Source of the DNA: Vulcanimicrobiota bacterium
Lineage (GTDB): Bacteria; Pseudomonadota; Gammaproteobacteria; Xanthomonadales; Rhodanobacteraceae
DNA: 37,440 nt
Assembly: GCA_903970555.1 (NCBI GenBank)
Contig: CAJCJD010000094.1
Location: forward strand, 1-37,440
Direction of reading: 5' to 3'
Shown: in pieces, positions 1 through 8,146 of the stretch
Layout: every line of letters begins with the position of its first letter
Numbering within the stretch: position 1 is the stretch's first letter
The notes under the pieces: model-generated
Database searches by the model: none
The model's input: the letters and a program-made list of their open reading frames with translations, nothing else
Told to the model about the DNA's origin: nothing
Made by a program: the position numbers and the translations under genes

Positions 1-873
1 AATCGGTTCCACATAGACATACTTCACATCGCAAGGTTTCTGGTTGTAGGTCCATCCGCCGGCGCAAAACGGACTCATCGGCCAGCCATCACGACGGATG
101 TACTTCATATAAAAGTGATAACTGAGGTCGGCCGCTTGCAGGTAATCGAAACGGCCGGTGCGAATGTAGGCTTTAAATAGTGTGGAAGGCCGATCGAACA
201 ACCATGCGGTCGGGTCGTTCACCGGCAATGGTCGCGCCCACTGGAACTGCGCCGCGACATAGTCGGCGTAAGCCTCATGGGGCGCTGCCGGAAACTGCGG
301 ACCTGCGATCAAGGAATCGCACAGCCATGTCGGACTCAACGTAGCCAGGGCGGCGGCCACTTTCAGACCTTGCTCGCCGGTCACCAGGCCGTTGGTGTAG
401 GGCCATCCGGGCAGATCCCGTTGGCGAGGCTTGCCGATCGAGAAGTAGAACGTCTGGGTGTCACCGACGAGATGCGCATGAAATTGAACGCGAACCGCGC
501 GCACGCTGCGGTCCTTGGCATACCACAGTAACGTCGTTTGGACCGCGGCAGGAACTTCCGCACCGCTTTCGTCGAGAATGCGCACCATATGCGGATCGCG
601 CAGTGTGCCAGGCGAAAACGGAATGCCGACCGAAACCAGTACGTCCGCGTCCTTGCCCGCATTGCGATGCACGACAATACGCTGATCCGCCGTGGTATCC
701 GCGGGCGTAGCGCTACTTTTTGATGCCCCATGCGTCGCAGTTGCCAACGCGCCGCCGGTCGGAATGATCGCCATACTGCTCAGAATCAGGGCAAGCCAGC
801 ACCCTTGAATCATTCGCACCAGGATTGTCGTGGTAAACCACGAAGCTATCGGTGCTAGCCGGCGAACATCCAT
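1..873 (-). CDS. Secreted protein with PcRGLX/YetA-like RIFT-barrel N-terminus (partial, 3' end off the left edge)
   Basis: An open frame runs without a stop from the ATG at 873 to base 1, so the gene continues beyond the window. The first 45 or so residues hold basic residues followed by a hydrophobic stretch (GCWLALILSSMAII), which suggests a signal peptide or anchor. The next part has the pattern 'VSVGIPFSPGTL..., VRILDESGAEVPA..., W..DRSVRAVRVQF', which resembles the N-terminal RIFT-barrel domain of PcRGLX/YetA-like exo-lyases. The following part (WLFDRPSTLFKAYIRTG) looks like a helical toroid domain. Its ATG directly follows the galE stop (TGAATG), so it is probably the next gene of the same operon. 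A second ATG at 813 would shorten the N-terminus. A role in processing or binding the polysaccharide is inferred. I cannot see catalytic residues in the visible part. Confidence 0.7.
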   Translation of the reverse strand, partial: MDVRRLAPIASWFTTTILVRMIQGCWLALILSSMAIIPTGGALATATHGASKSSATPADTTADQRIVVHRNAGKDADVLVSVGIPFSPGTLRDPHMVRILDESGAEVPAAVQTTLLWYAKDRSVRAVRVQFHAHLVGDTQTFYFSIGKPRQRDLPGWPYTNGLVTGEQGLKVAAALATLSPTWLCDSLIAGPQFPAAPHEAYADYVAAQFQWARPLPVNDPTAWLFDRPSTLFKAYIRTGRFDYLQAADLSYHFYMKYIRRDGWPMSPFCAGGWTYNQKPCDVKYVYVEPI

Positions 874-1878
874 TCAAGCCACCGACGAGAGCGGAACACG
901 TTTGCAAAGAAGCTGTTGTTCCCAGCGCAGCGCGGTGCCGACGATGAAATCCAGGTCGTCGTAATGCGGCTGCCAGTCGAGCACGCGCTTGAGCCGGTCG
1001 CTGCAGGCGATCAGCATAGGCAAGTCACCTGGACGGCGCGGCAACTCGATCACATTCAGCGGTTTGCCACCCGCCCGCGCGACGGCGTCGATGACCTCGC
1101 GTACGCTGTAACCATGACCATAGCCGCAATTGAGCGTCTGCGAATCGCCGCCACCGCGCAGATGATCGAGCGCACGTAGATGCGCCGCCGCCAGATCATC
1201 CACATGGATGTAATCGCGAACGCCGGTGCCATCGGGCGTGTTGTAGTCGGTGCCGAAAATGGACAGACTCTCTCGAATCCCCACAGCGTGTTCGCAACAT
1301 ACCTTGATCAGCAGCGTTGCATTGGGTGTGGAGTGGCCAATACGACCCTGCGGGTCGCAACCGGCTACGTTGAAGTAGCGCAGAATCACATGTCGCATCG
1401 CGCCAGTGGCGCTGTGATCGCGCAACATGGTTTCGGACATCAGTTTGGATGTCCCATACGGATTGATCGGCTTGGTCGGCGTGTCTTCGTCGGCAATGCC
1501 GTTATCCGTCATGCCGTAGACCGCCGCGGTGGATGAAAAAATGAATTTCTCCACGCCGTGTTCGGCGCAACAGGCAAGCAAGTTGCGTGTATTGCAGGTG
1601 TTGTTGCCGTAATACTTAAGCGGGTCGCACACCGATTCGGGCACGATGGTGTGCGCTGCGAAGTGCAGCACCGCATCCACGTGATGCGCGGCCATCACCT
1701 GCCCGACCAGATCCAGGTCTCCCACATTGCCGACAACCAAGTCCGCACCTCGTACGGCTTCACGAAAGCCAGTGCTGAGATTGTCGATCACGACCACGCG
1801 CTCGCCCTGCTCCAACAGTTGCTGGACGACGTGACTACCGATATAGCCGGCGCCGCCGGTAACCAGGACCGTATTCAT
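874..1878 (-). CDS. galE: UDP-glucose 4-epimerase
   Basis: A 334-residue extended short-chain dehydrogenase that interconverts UDP-glucose and UDP-galactose in the cytoplasm, supplying sugar nucleotides for the polymer. The NAD-binding GGAGYIGSH motif lies at residues 8-16, followed by the DNLSTG acidic end of beta-2. The serine/tyrosine catalytic set appears as SSTAAVYG and YGTSK, and RYFNVAG and RDYIHVDDLA are typical of GalE. The ATG at 1878 is chosen because the glycine motif then sits near the N-terminus, as in the family. The open frame extends 52 codons further upstream but only through the preceding gene. Its start overlaps the stop of the upstream hydrolase by four bases (ATGA), which suggests translational coupling. 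Length is normal for GalE. Confidence 0.95.
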   Translation of the reverse strand: MNTVLVTGGAGYIGSHVVQQLLEQGERVVVIDNLSTGFREAVRGADLVVGNVGDLDLVGQVMAAHHVDAVLHFAAHTIVPESVCDPLKYYGNNTCNTRNLLACCAEHGVEKFIFSSTAAVYGMTDNGIADEDTPTKPINPYGTSKLMSETMLRDHSATGAMRHVILRYFNVAGCDPQGRIGHSTPNATLLIKVCCEHAVGIRESLSIFGTDYNTPDGTGVRDYIHVDDLAAAHLRALDHLRGGGDSQTLNCGYGHGYSVREVIDAVARAGGKPLNVIELPRRPGDLPMLIACSDRLKRVLDWQPHYDDLDFIVGTALRWEQQLLCKRVPLSSVA

Positions 1879-2702
1879 GAGGACGTACCCGACATGACGG
1901 AAAAATTGTGAGATAGCCAGCGCTCGATATTGTCGAGCAGACGATTGCGGTCGCCGGTGAGGATGTAAGTGTGATCGGCTTCCTTCAGAAAGCTGGTAGA
2001 AACGTCGGGATGCGTAATGACCCGACCAAAACATTCGCGGAACTGGCGCGCATGATTGAAATATTGACTGATGCCGCCGCTATAGATCAGACACAGCTTG
2101 ATGCCGCGATCGATCATTCCGGCGAAATCGGCGCGCACGACTTCCTGCGGCAACGGCGCCACGGTGAAAGCCGGTTCGCTGCTGCCGCCTTGATGCGCCT
2201 TGCGACGACGCGTAAAGACACGCAGCCAGCGGCGGCCATTCAGTAGGCGTGGAACGTAGTAGCGAACGCGATAACCGAGGGTCCGATACGCGTAGCCATC
2301 CAGGAACACCGCGCCTGCTACGTTGGCATCGGTGCACGCCACCATATGCGCGCTTTGCGAACCCGAACACAGGCCGATCAAGACGAAGCGTTTGCACGCC
2401 GCTTGCTCGCCGAGTAGGTACATCGCGTCGGCCACATCCGCGCAAATCTGTTTCTTGCGGGTTTGTGACTCGCCACTTGAAGCGCTGTCACCAATGGTGG
2501 AAAGATCGAAGCGCAAGGTCGGATAGCCCAGTGCATTCAACCGGCGCGTCATCTCGACATGCAAGCGGAAGGGGCCGATTCGATGCACCAGTCCGGCATT
2601 GAGTACGATCACGCCGACGACGTCTGGTGTGGTCGACGGTGGCAATCCCGCGATCCCCACTAAATGTCGCGCGCGTCCAAAACGGAAGGCCTGCTCCTGC
2701 AT
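1875..2702 (-). CDS. Alpha/beta hydrolase of the exosortase-A-associated hydrolase 1 type, with a cysteine nucleophile elbow
   Basis: About 275 residues. The fold markers are VIVLNAGLVHRIGPFR after strand 3, the TLRFDLSTIGDS strand and turn, and a nucleophile elbow GLCSG at residues 110-114. Read as G-x-Nuc-x-G, this places Cys112 as nucleophile, as in dienelactone hydrolase-like enzymes and the exosortase-A 'hydrolase 1' family. A late EADHTY motif supplies a plausible catalytic histidine. The gene lies directly between the second hydrolase and galE. A GTG at 2705 and an ATG at 2702 are both possible starts. The ATG is preferred because GGGAGG lies about seven bases upstream, and it overlaps the previous TGA by one base (TGATG). 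Substrate is unknown. A role in acyl or ester editing of the polysaccharide is inferred from context only. Confidence 0.75.
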   Translation of the reverse strand: MQEQAFRFGRARHLVGIAGLPPSTTPDVVGVIVLNAGLVHRIGPFRLHVEMTRRLNALGYPTLRFDLSTIGDSASSGESQTRKKQICADVADAMYLLGEQAACKRFVLIGLCSGSQSAHMVACTDANVAGAVFLDGYAYRTLGYRVRYYVPRLLNGRRWLRVFTRRRKAHQGGSSEPAFTVAPLPQEVVRADFAGMIDRGIKLCLIYSGGISQYFNHARQFRECFGRVITHPDVSTSFLKEADHTYILTGDRNRLLDNIERWLSHNFSVMSGTSS

Positions 2703-3484
2703 CACGCTGCCTCCCGCATGTGGTGAGTAACGGCCTGGATCAGCGAATGCGAAAGCACAGCCACTTCAAGCCGGCGCGGGTCATCCCACGGGGTGAGCTG
2801 CTGCAACGACTTGATCATCGCCGCATCCACCTCGAAACCGTTCACGTGTCGCGGCGTGTCGGGCGAAAGCGAGTCGATCAGCAGTGTCGGCGTCGATGGT
2901 CGTTCGATATGCAGGTCTGCCAGCTGTTGACGGAGGCTGGCACTGATCGCAAAACCGAGCCATTGCGCCGCGACGTCCGCAGGCTTGCGCGGCACCATGA
3001 AGCGTTGCCCGTCTGCACATAATGCCGATTGCATCGCATCGAGCTGCGCGACGTAAGCTTGCCCGTCGAGGACAGGATCCCATGCCACGACACCGGCGAA
3101 GCGCGCTTGCGCGACCGACGCCAATGCCATGCTTCCACCCAGTCGTGCACCGAACGCCAACACGCGGTCTACACAGGCACGTTTTCGCAATTCGTCGGCC
3201 GCAATGGCTGTGTCGGCCATGCAGCGCTCCCAATCCACCTCTGCGCTATCGCCGGCCGAGTCGCCTGTGCCGTAATAGTCGAAGCGCAGCACCGCAATCC
3301 CTTCCGTTACCAATGCCTGCGCCAATTGCCGGTACAGGCGGTGACAACGTATCTGATCCTGGCCCAGCGGGGCACATAGCAGCACGGCCTTTCGCGCCGG
3401 TGTACCGGATGCGTGGAACAGGCCGAACAATGTTCGCTCCGGTCCAAAGTAGAATGGCAACTCTGCTTCGACGCGCGCGTTCAT
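2702..3484 (-). CDS. Alpha/beta hydrolase-fold protein, exosortase-A-associated hydrolase 2-like, lacking the usual nucleophile serine
   Basis: 260 residues with an alpha/beta-hydrolase core: AVLLCAPLGQDQIRCHRLY, then VLRFDYYGTGDSAGD at about residues 65-79, and the elbow region FGARLGGS at 111-118. The elbow reads G112-A-R-L-G116, so Arg114 occupies the nucleophile position. The nearest serine is Ser118. From memory, a similar Ser-less elbow occurs in the exosortase-A-associated 'hydrolase 2' family, so this may be normal for the family and not a recent loss. The start at 3484 overlaps the stop of the upstream beta-barrel gene by four bases (ATGA), and its own stop overlaps the next hydrolase. 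Function is unknown. A binding, transferase or atypical hydrolase role in polymer decoration is possible. Confidence 0.72.
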   Translation of the reverse strand: MNARVEAELPFYFGPERTLFGLFHASGTPARKAVLLCAPLGQDQIRCHRLYRQLAQALVTEGIAVLRFDYYGTGDSAGDSAEVDWERCMADTAIAADELRKRACVDRVLAFGARLGGSMALASVAQARFAGVVAWDPVLDGQAYVAQLDAMQSALCADGQRFMVPRKPADVAAQWLGFAISASLRQQLADLHIERPSTPTLLIDSLSPDTPRHVNGFEVDAAMIKSLQQLTPWDDPRRLEVAVLSHSLIQAVTHHMREAA

Positions 3485-4851
3485 CGTTTGAACACCACGC
3501 TAAAAAAAACTTCGTTCTCGTGGTAGCTCTGGGCAATCGCGGTACTACTGCGTAACTGCCGGATATACGAAACGTGCCAACTCCAGTGCGGCGTCCATTG
3601 ATGCCCTAGATCGGCGCCGTAGCGATAGGTAGTATCGGTGCGCGACAGCGATTCGTAGGTCTGCCTTTCGACATTGACGAATCCGGTAAGTGTGGTGCGC
3701 GGGCGCAGGTGGTAATCAAGGCTGACGGTACCGCCACGCGTGGATTGATCGAACGTAGAGCCATTCAAATACGCCAACTTGTCGTAGGTAGGCGAAATCG
3801 AAAGCTGAAGCCGCTCAGTGTGATAGGTGTAGGTAGCCTGCAAGCTTTTTTCTAGATAGACCTGCGAGTCGATCACCAGACTGCCGGTGCTGATGCCGCC
3901 ACCGGGGTTGTTGATGAAGTCGGTCGGGTTTTCGCTCAGTGTGTTGACAATGCTCTGGCCCGGCTGCAAAGCCATATCTTGCGCCGCATCGGAAAACTCG
4001 TAGGCACCTGTCACGGACAGCGTATTGCGAGGGGTGAACTGCCACCCAAGCGTCGCCCTCGCCATGGGCTTGGAATCCCCCGGTGCTCGATCGAAGTCAA
4101 TCTTCGACCAACCCAGCAGGATGTCGGCATCGAAATGCACGAGCGTGCTCGCATATTCGCCATAAACTTCGTTGCGGGTGTAATTGGGCGTTGCAACGGT
4201 ATCATCGGCACCATCGAACAATTCGTTGGCAACACTGTTGTTGAATTTCACCCGTTGCGATTCGACATTCAACGACAACGTATCGGTCGGATTGAGGTCG
4301 CGATAAAGCCGGAATGCGGCCATGCCTCGGCTTGAATTGAAATCCTGGACCTTGGATGCGTAGCTGTTGAGATAACGAAGCTCGATCTGCGCGCGCATGA
4401 TGTCGCCAAATTGCAGATGCAACGTCGGCCCCAACGACAGTACGTTGGTCTGCTGTTGATTATTGGGCGCGTTGCTGGCCAGCGAATCAACCGGTTCGAC
4501 ACCAGCGTAATCCTCGACTGTGAAATCCAATCGCTTCGGCAGCACCGTCCAATTGGCTTGCGCAGCCAGCTCGGTCTGCGTCTGATCCGAGAATTGATGG
4601 CCGAGGTAATCGTTGTATTGCAACGTACCGGTTACGTTGGCTTGGAAAATCGAACCCTGTTGCGCGTAGCTGAAGTTGATGCCTGGACTGAATACATTCT
4701 GACTGATGGGGTTACTGTCGCTCAACGTAATGTTGTCGCTGTGCTCGAGACTGCCGTAAATGGAGTAGTCGAACTGCGATGCCCATACCGCACCCGGCAC
4801 AACGACAAGCGCAAGCGCCACAGCGCGAGCGAGCGTGATGGATGCGGGCAT
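3481..4851 (-). CDS. Outer-membrane beta-barrel protein of an exopolysaccharide (PEP-CTERM/XrtA-type) locus
   Basis: 456 residues. An N-terminal signal peptide (ARAVALALVVVPGAVWA, cleavage likely after AVWA near residue 24) is followed by many alternating polar/hydrophobic strands, for example FDYSIYGSLEHSDNITL, LRPRTTLTGFVNVERQTY and WTPHWSWHVSYIRQL, ending in EVFFSVVFKR. This is typical of outer-membrane barrels encoded beside Wza/Wzz genes in exosortase-A loci. The motif SDNI(T)LS near the mature N-terminus is characteristic of that family. It probably helps the polymer or its export complex cross or sit in the outer membrane; this is inferred. A strong GGGGAGG ribosome-binding site lies about five bases before the ATG. 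It sits 60 bases after the kinase-like gene and overlaps the next hydrolase gene. Confidence 0.8.
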   Translation of the reverse strand: MPASITLARAVALALVVVPGAVWASQFDYSIYGSLEHSDNITLSDSNPISQNVFSPGINFSYAQQGSIFQANVTGTLQYNDYLGHQFSDQTQTELAAQANWTVLPKRLDFTVEDYAGVEPVDSLASNAPNNQQQTNVLSLGPTLHLQFGDIMRAQIELRYLNSYASKVQDFNSSRGMAAFRLYRDLNPTDTLSLNVESQRVKFNNSVANELFDGADDTVATPNYTRNEVYGEYASTLVHFDADILLGWSKIDFDRAPGDSKPMARATLGWQFTPRNTLSVTGAYEFSDAAQDMALQPGQSIVNTLSENPTDFINNPGGGISTGSLVIDSQVYLEKSLQATYTYHTERLQLSISPTYDKLAYLNGSTFDQSTRGGTVSLDYHLRPRTTLTGFVNVERQTYESLSRTDTTYRYGADLGHQWTPHWSWHVSYIRQLRSSTAIAQSYHENEVFFSVVFKR

Positions 4852-4911
4852 GTTCCCTCCCCCCGTGAATGAATTACATTGAATCGCCGTGAAGCGCAGC
4901 CGCGTTTCGTC

Positions 4912-5691
4912 CTACGCCGACTGATTGAAAACCACTCCTGCCAACTTGCTTGGTTCGAAATTGGCGATGGCCTGGTTGACGGCGGCTGGCGTATCGCGCC
5001 CATAACCCACCACCACGACCACAAAATCCGCCAGGTCCGACAAAATGCGTGCGTCCGGAGAGCCTTTTATGGCCGGACCATCAAGAAACAGATAACGATC
5101 CGGATACCGGCAGCGCAGCGAATCGAGCATCGCGCGCATGCGGAACGACGAGAAAAATTCGCCGCCGTTTTCGCGCGAGGTACCTGCCGGTACCAAGCGA
5201 AGACGCGGAATGCCAGTTTGATAAATGACCGACTTGATGCCACGAATAGGATGCTCAAGGAAGTCGATCAAACCGCCTTTTGCCGGATCCACTCCAAGCG
5301 CCTTGTGCTGATTCGGATAGCGCAAATTGCAGTCGACCAGTAGGCTGGTCTTGGACTCGTCGAAAGCAAACGCTGCCGCCAAATTGCGCGCAACGAAGCT
5401 TCCGCCGGAATTCGGACTGACCGATACCAACAGCGTAATAAAGTTTTGGGTGCCTGCCAGCCCGAGCAGGCGCGTGCGAATTTCGCGAAACGCATCGGAC
5501 TGGCGACGCACCGAATCCTCGCGATGAATCAACCGCCGTTGCTCCAACTGAAGCGGCGCCAGTGCATGGCCGCCTTCTGTCATCAACGCAATCGAATGGC
5601 CTGTCGACGGACGTTCTTCGATGCGGTGTGCGGCAGCGTCGATTACCTCGTGCTGGCGATTGGTAAAGACCTTGTCGTCATGGATGCTCAT
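4912..5691 (-). CDS. Tyrosine-autokinase (BY-kinase/CpsD)-like ATPase with degenerate nucleotide-binding motifs
   Basis: 259 residues. The core resembles the cytoplasmic ATPase partner of Wzz proteins: SDAFREIRTRLL before the P-loop, SVSPNSGGSFVARNLAAAF at about residues 90-108, SLLVDCNLRYP at 116-126 and YLFLDGPA at 200-207. The canonical Walker A (GxGKT/S) is replaced by PNSGGS with no lysine. The Walker A' DxD-type motif reads DCN. No tyrosine-rich tail follows; the protein ends FNQSA. It therefore probably lacks normal autokinase activity and may act as a structural or regulatory partner of the chain-length protein. The ATG at 5691 lies three bases after the Wzz stop with an AAGGG upstream. 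An in-frame TTG at 5697 is less likely. Family placement is confident; loss of kinase activity is inferred. Confidence 0.82.
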   Translation of the reverse strand: MSIHDDKVFTNRQHEVIDAAAHRIEERPSTGHSIALMTEGGHALAPLQLEQRRLIHREDSVRRQSDAFREIRTRLLGLAGTQNFITLLVSVSPNSGGSFVARNLAAAFAFDESKTSLLVDCNLRYPNQHKALGVDPAKGGLIDFLEHPIRGIKSVIYQTGIPRLRLVPAGTSRENGGEFFSSFRMRAMLDSLRCRYPDRYLFLDGPAIKGSPDARILSDLADFVVVVVGYGRDTPAAVNQAIANFEPSKLAGVVFNQSA

Positions 5692-5693
5692 AC

Positions 5694-7238
5694 TCAACCC
5701 TTGTGCCGGATCCAGAAAAGAATCAGGTAGAACGCAGCAACGCCGGCCACGATCAGTACCAGCATCATGTTGCTCAAGCGTTCACGTCGGCGATCGCGGG
5801 GGGTCGGATAGAACGGAATCGTTGCCAACACATTGAAACCGGTCACACGCTCAAGCTGGTCGGCGGAGCGCAACCGTGGATCGAAACGCACCAAGGCGAA
5901 TAACAAGCCGAACGGGATCGCAAGCGACAGGCACAGCCCGGCCAATCCGAAATGCATGAAGCGCAAGCCTGACGGCTCCAGCGGCATTACGGCAGGATTT
6001 TGGATAAGAAACGTTAGGCCGCGTTGTTCTGCGTCGAGGTTCATCGACACGCGCGCGTTCTCGCGACGCTTCAACAAGTCCTGATACACATCGCGATTGA
6101 CGTCGTAGTCGCGCGTCAATTCGGCAGTCACGTTTTCGGAATTGGCGATGCGTTTGCTGCGCTCCAGTTCCGCGGCAAGCATCGACTCGCTGGCGCCGAT
6201 CTTTGCCGAAGCCGCGGCAGCATCGCCCTCGGTGGCCGCAAGCTGGATCTTCAGTTGCTGATAAAGCGGATTCATTTGCACTGTGTTGTCTAGCGGTACT
6301 GGCGCACCAGCCGCCTTTGCCGCCAGTTTGCGTTGATCGGACTGGGCAATCTGCTGCCGCAAATCCTGGATCTGATGCCGAACCCGGACCACGTCGGGAT
6401 ATTGATCGGTATAGGTGAGCAGTAGCGTGTCGAGCTGGCTCTGCAAATCAGCGAGTTGGGTATCGTAGATACCTTGCGTGGTGTGCACCGCATTGACTTC
6501 CGACTCGCCCGAGAGCTGCGATGCCAGCGCGGCTTCCTGCGAACGCTTTTCGGTCAGCTCCAGCTGGGTGTTCTCGATTTGCGTGCGCAATTGGCTGATG
6601 CGTGAATTGGTATCGAGATCGCTACCTGGCCGCGCATCCGCATTGGCGTCGCGATAGGTTTTGAGCTTGTCTTCAGCGTCCGTCAACTTGTGCCGATAAG
6701 CTTCCACCTGACTATTGATGAACTCGTAGGCCTCACGGCTCTCGCGTTGTTTCGAGGCCAGGCTCTCGCTGATGAAAAGACGCGCGAACTCCTGCGTCAC
6801 CACGAAAGCCCGCTGCGGCTCGGAGTCGGAATAACTGATCGTGATCAAATTGCCGCGCGAGGTCTGCACCGTGGTGCGCGCACGAATCCCCTCGATGATG
6901 CGATCTTGCTGGATCGGCGTCGGATGCGTGGCCATCCAACCACACACCACCAGAATTTGATCGAGCACTTTGCGGCTAAAAATCACGTCATGCGCGATAC
7001 CCGCGCGGTTGGTATTGGCCGTCGGCGAGGCCGCACCTTCCATCAGCGGCGTAATGATGCTGCTGTCCTGCGCCAGGATGGTGGTGGAGGCCTCGTATTT
7101 CTTTGGCCAGACCATGCCGACCACCAAGGCCGCAATGGCAATCGCGGCAAAAGCGATGCCCAACGCCATACGGCGCCGCCGCGCCTCTGTCACTAGCGCA
7201 GGCAGCATGCCGCCTAAAGGTGACAATTCTCCGCCCAT
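5694..7238 (-). CDS. Wzz/GNVR-type polysaccharide chain-length determinant protein
   Basis: 514 residues of an inner-membrane co-polymerase that sets polymer length. The first transmembrane helix is at about residues 24-44, followed by the Wzz entry signature (WPKKYEASTTILAQ). A long periplasmic coiled-coil domain follows at about residues 150-390 (SQVEAYRHKLTDAEDKLKTY, LADLQSQLDTLLLTYTDQYP). The PxxP-like segment VMPLEPSGLR precedes the second transmembrane helix near 425-445. A further hydrophobic helix is at the C-terminus (MLVLIVAGVAAFYLILFW). The length and extra C-terminal helix fit the exosortase-locus chain-length family (TIGR03007-like). GGGGGAAAG precedes the ATG. It lies between the Wza-like gene (55 bases upstream) and the kinase-like gene. 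Confidence 0.92.
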   Translation of the reverse strand: MGGELSPLGGMLPALVTEARRRRMALGIAFAAIAIAALVVGMVWPKKYEASTTILAQDSSIITPLMEGAASPTANTNRAGIAHDVIFSRKVLDQILVVCGWMATHPTPIQQDRIIEGIRARTTVQTSRGNLITISYSDSEPQRAFVVTQEFARLFISESLASKQRESREAYEFINSQVEAYRHKLTDAEDKLKTYRDANADARPGSDLDTNSRISQLRTQIENTQLELTEKRSQEAALASQLSGESEVNAVHTTQGIYDTQLADLQSQLDTLLLTYTDQYPDVVRVRHQIQDLRQQIAQSDQRKLAAKAAGAPVPLDNTVQMNPLYQQLKIQLAATEGDAAAASAKIGASESMLAAELERSKRIANSENVTAELTRDYDVNRDVYQDLLKRRENARVSMNLDAEQRGLTFLIQNPAVMPLEPSGLRFMHFGLAGLCLSLAIPFGLLFALVRFDPRLRSADQLERVTGFNVLATIPFYPTPRDRRRERLSNMMLVLIVAGVAAFYLILFWIRHKG

Positions 7239-7294
7239 GACTTTCCCCCTTACCCCTTCCCTATAGAAAACACTCCAAAACGCTGGGCGCGTAA

Positions 7295-7918
7295 TCAGAA
7301 CGCGCGTTGTGGAACCGTAATCACATCTCCCGGCTGTACCGGATAGTTGTTGGCGAGGTCGCCCTTCTGCAGGATGTTGTCCAGATGCACCGAGTACGAC
7401 GTAACGCTTCCGGCGTCGCCTTTGCGATACAACTCGGTGCGATCGGGCGCCGCAAATTCGGTGATGCCACCCGCCGCCAGCACCGCGTCGAGCACAGTCA
7501 TGCCCTGGCGGTAAGGAATGGAAATCGGGCTGCGTACCGCGCCGGTGACGCGTACGCGCGACAAATATTCGTTACTACGCAGCGCCGTGAGGATGACCGC
7601 CACTTGCGGGTCGCGAACATAGGGCTGCAGTTTGTCTTTGATCTCGGTGGACACCTCATCGGGCGTCTTTCCACCGGCGATCACGTCGCCGATCAGCGGG
7701 ACGGTAATCATGCCGTCCGGCCGCACAGGGACGCTCACACTGAGGTCCGGGTTATGCCAGACGGTGATTTGTAACTGGTCATCCACACCAATGTGATAGG
7801 TAGTGACAGCCTGCACATCGGCATTGGGCGTCGGCGGCGCGCTGGAGCCGCCCGTCGTGGCACATGCGGCAAGCAACAATGGCAGACACAGTGCGAAACA
7901 ACGACTGAGGCTCTTCAT
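7295..7918 (-). CDS. Wza-like polysaccharide export lipoprotein (Poly_export + SLBB)
   Basis: 207 residues. It forms the outer-membrane/periplasmic export channel for the polymer. A lipoprotein signal peptide with lipobox LLAAC (Cys19) is followed by the polysaccharide-export domain (YHIGVDDQLQITVWHNPDLS, VRPDGMITVPLIGDV) at about 40-120. An SLBB-type segment follows (RVTGAVRSPISIPYRQGMTVLDAV), and the protein ends QPGDVITVPQRAF. The open frame extends to 8059, but the ATG at 7918 is chosen because it places the lipobox correctly, and a TATAAT box lies 40 bases upstream. It appears to be the first gene of the minus-strand operon. It is shorter than E. coli Wza (about 380 residues), which is normal for exosortase-locus export proteins. 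Confidence 0.93.
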   Translation of the reverse strand: MKSLSRCFALCLPLLLAACATTGGSSAPPTPNADVQAVTTYHIGVDDQLQITVWHNPDLSVSVPVRPDGMITVPLIGDVIAGGKTPDEVSTEIKDKLQPYVRDPQVAVILTALRSNEYLSRVRVTGAVRSPISIPYRQGMTVLDAVLAAGGITEFAAPDRTELYRKGDAGSVTSYSVHLDNILQKGDLANNYPVQPGDVITVPQRAF

Positions 7919-7957
7919 GGCAGTCCTGGCCGATGATAAAAGTGTGAACCGAGTCTC

Positions 7958-7963
7958 ATTATA
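7958..7963 (-). promoter_or_regulatory. Candidate sigma-70 -10 box of the exopolysaccharide operon
   Basis: A perfect TATAAT on the minus strand ends 39 bases before the ATG of the Wza-like gene. The -35 region is weak: GCTTTG is found at the 17-base spacing, which matches TTGACA poorly, so an activator may be needed. The surrounding stretch is AT-richer than the genes on either side. Not tested; identified by eye only. Confidence 0.4.
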
Positions 7964-8037
7964 TGCTCTTGACAAATCGCCAAAGCAATAGTCCAAATCG
8001 TGAAAAAGATACCTATATTTTTGAAAACACGGGACTT

Positions 8038-8053
8038 TGGCACGCTTCTTGAT
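8038..8053 (+). promoter_or_regulatory. Possible sigma-54-type -24/-12 element upstream of the YdcF-family gene
   Basis: The plus strand reads TGGCACGCTTCTTGAT, which matches the sigma-54 pattern TGGCAC-N5-TTGCW in everything except the C of the -12 GC, which is A here. It lies 94 bases before the YdcF start. Exosortase-A systems are often controlled by sigma-54-dependent PrsR-like regulators, so the element is plausible in context. The broken GC dinucleotide is a serious weakness. Confidence 0.22.
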
Positions 8054-8146
8054 GGACAAAGGCCGAGCTGAAGAGGGCGTTGCCGGTCGGCCAACTTACG
8101 GCGTTAGGCCTTCCGTCCTCACCCTCATGCGCTTGCCAGGAATCCG

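Noticed and set aside
7967..7972. TTGACA on the plus strand as a -35 box for the YdcF gene
   Set aside because: No acceptable -10 box at 16-18 bases; the downstream TATATT is too far away.
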